NCBI GenBank assembly: GCA_013695715.1
Contig: JACCZZ010000007.1
Location: forward strand, 1 to 7,072
Origin: Chitinophagales bacterium
Lineage (GTDB): Bacteria > Bacteroidota > Bacteroidia > Chitinophagales > UBA10324
DNA length: 7,072 nt
Direction: 5' to 3'
Shown here: positions 6,474 to 7,072 of the stretch, piece after piece
Layout: each line of letters begins with the position of its first letter
How positions within the stretch are numbered: the stretch's first letter is position 1
Translations under genes and position numbers: made by a program
The notes under the pieces: generated by a model
Seen by the model: the letters and a program-made list of their open reading frames with translations, nothing else
Databases searched by the model: none
What the model was told of the DNA's origin: nothing

Positions 6474-7034
6474 TTGTTAGATTCTTCCGGTTATATTTTC
6501 GGTGGCTCCGTTGAAAATAATACAACTGGGGATGCTGATAATCTACTCGTAAAATTTGATAATAATGGAGATATTATTTTTGTAAAAAAATATGCCTCAA
6601 CTGATTTTGAAGCACTTTATGGGGATGCCTTAACTCAAGACGATCACATCTTGCTGGTTGGACTTAAAGGCCCATATTCCGCTCCCAAAGATGTTCTTTT
6701 AATGAAGACGGATCCTAATGGTAATTTAATTTGGCAAAAGCAATATGGAGGTGCGGAAACTGATTGGGGATATTCAATTTTCGAAAATGAATTATTTAAG
6801 TACGTAATTGGAGCAATTAAAATTTATAATGGTATAAATGCAAACCCATGGATAATAATTACTGATAGTTGCCAAACGGAAATTGGCAGTGGTAAAATAA
6901 GCAACGATGAGATCGCTGTCATAAATTTATTTAATCTTCCACCCCCACTTCCACATGCTTTACTTCAACTGTACGTCGTTTTATATTCAGGCGATCGCCT
7001 GACGTTAAAAAATGTACGATCAGGTTTTCTATAG
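6474..7034 (+). pseudogene. Remnant of a secreted beta-propeller-like repeat protein
   Basis: A 186-codon open frame whose first possible start is a TTG at 6474, with an in-frame TAA at 6459-6461. It begins in mid-repeat (LDSSGYIFGGS) without signal peptide. Three units recur every 51-52 residues: LLVKFDNNGDIIFVKKY (24-40), VLLMKTDPNGNLIWQKQYGG (74-93) followed by DWGYSIFE, and a weaker WIIITDSCQTE (126-136). This is the pattern of large Bacteroidota exported repeat proteins with GGYI..G / L.K.D.NGN..W.K.YGG units, usually many hundreds of residues and often ending in a T9SS sorting domain. Here the N-terminus is absent, the third unit is degenerate, and no sorting domain follows. Residues after about 150 overlap a better-looking frame on the other strand and are probably not coding. 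A short functional protein is possible but unlikely. Confidence 0.6.
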
Positions 7035-7072
7035 AAATAGGGTTACCCTCAGGGATGTCGGCTATGTTTGAA
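6931..7072 (-). CDS. C-terminal 46 residues of an unidentified protein (enters from right edge)
   Basis: The minus strand has an open frame from the right edge to a TAA at 6933-6931, giving 46 residues with no internal stop. It begins SNIADIPEGNPISIENLIVH and ends KRRTVEVKHVEVGVED. The composition is protein-like: charged and branched hydrophobic residues alternate, as in a terminal beta-strand, and there are no rare or repetitive stretches. The plus-strand frame across the same bases gives a less natural peptide (PPPLPHALLQLYVV). I do not recognise the family and assign no function. It is on the same strand as the selD-gld series but separated from it by the propeller remnant. A weak imperfect hairpin (6900-6917) followed by TTATTTT on the minus strand lies just downstream of the stop and might terminate it. 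The call rests on 46 codons only. Confidence 0.55.
   Translation of the reverse strand, partial: SNIADIPEGNPISIENLIVHFLTSGDRLNIKRRTVEVKHVEVGVED
6987..7002. repeat. 16-bp perfect palindrome
   Basis: TCAGGCGATCGCCTGA reads identically on both strands. It has the GCGATCGC octamer at its centre. Looser arms extend outward (GTAC at 6971-6974 and again at 7014-7017, with T-rich and A-rich stretches between), giving an imperfect inverted repeat of about 47 bp. It lies within the 3' part of the partial minus-strand frame. Role unknown; it may simply be coding sequence. Confidence 0.6.

Noticed and set aside
6403..6480. 25-codon plus-strand ATG frame upstream of the propeller remnant
   Set aside because: Very short, with no similarity recognised and no convincing ribosome binding site, and it overlaps the start of the remnant in another frame.
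1..7072. A new defence or mobile system
   Set aside because: No nuclease, helicase, reverse transcriptase, transposase, integrase, toxin-antitoxin pair or spaced repeat array is readable on either strand; the clear genes are all known housekeeping or envelope families.

Overview
The window looks like chromosomal DNA of a Bacteroidota bacterium, probably a gliding or gliding-derived lineage. The main reason is a recognisable gldA-gldF-gldG set, which is characteristic of that phylum. The genes are AT-rich, lack clear Shine-Dalgarno sequences, and two or three of them use GTG starts. The genus cannot be fixed from this stretch.

Layout. Six clear genes lie head-to-tail on the minus strand. In transcription order they are: selD (selenide, water dikinase, 6235 to 5177); a 116-bp gap; gldA (ABC ATPase, 5060 to 4155); gldF (ABC-2 type permease, 4118 to 3387); gldG (membrane-anchored auxiliary subunit, 3299 to 1578); a DUF4340 protein (1522 to 497); and a TerC/Alx-type metal-ion membrane protein that runs off the left edge (497 to <1). 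Gaps inside the gld block are 36, 87 and about 55 bp. The DUF4340 and terC genes share one base (TAATG), so the last five genes look like one operon. selD may be co-transcribed with them or separate; a weak Bacteroidota-type promoter candidate lies just upstream of it.

The right end is different. On the plus strand, about 6474-6920 encodes roughly three units of a Bacteroidota secreted beta-propeller-like repeat. It has no ATG, has an in-frame stop just upstream, and decays at its 3' end, so it is best read as a gene remnant. Opposite its 3' end, a 46-codon open frame on the minus strand (stop at 6931) enters from the right edge and looks like the true C-terminus of another protein, not identified here. 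A 16-bp perfect palindrome lies inside that frame.

How the genes work together. GldA (ATP hydrolysis), GldF (membrane channel) and GldG (tethered periplasmic domain) are known as an ABC transporter associated with gliding in Flavobacterium. DUF4340 has the same topology as GldG (one N-terminal membrane helix and a large exported domain) and is plausibly a further subunit; this is inference. TerC is likely co-translated with DUF4340, but a functional link is unproven. SelD makes selenophosphate; no other selenium gene is visible. I see no defence system, CRISPR array, RNA gene, or intact mobile element. Most of the window is ordinary core genome, and the remnant/partial-gene junction at the right end is the least explained part.
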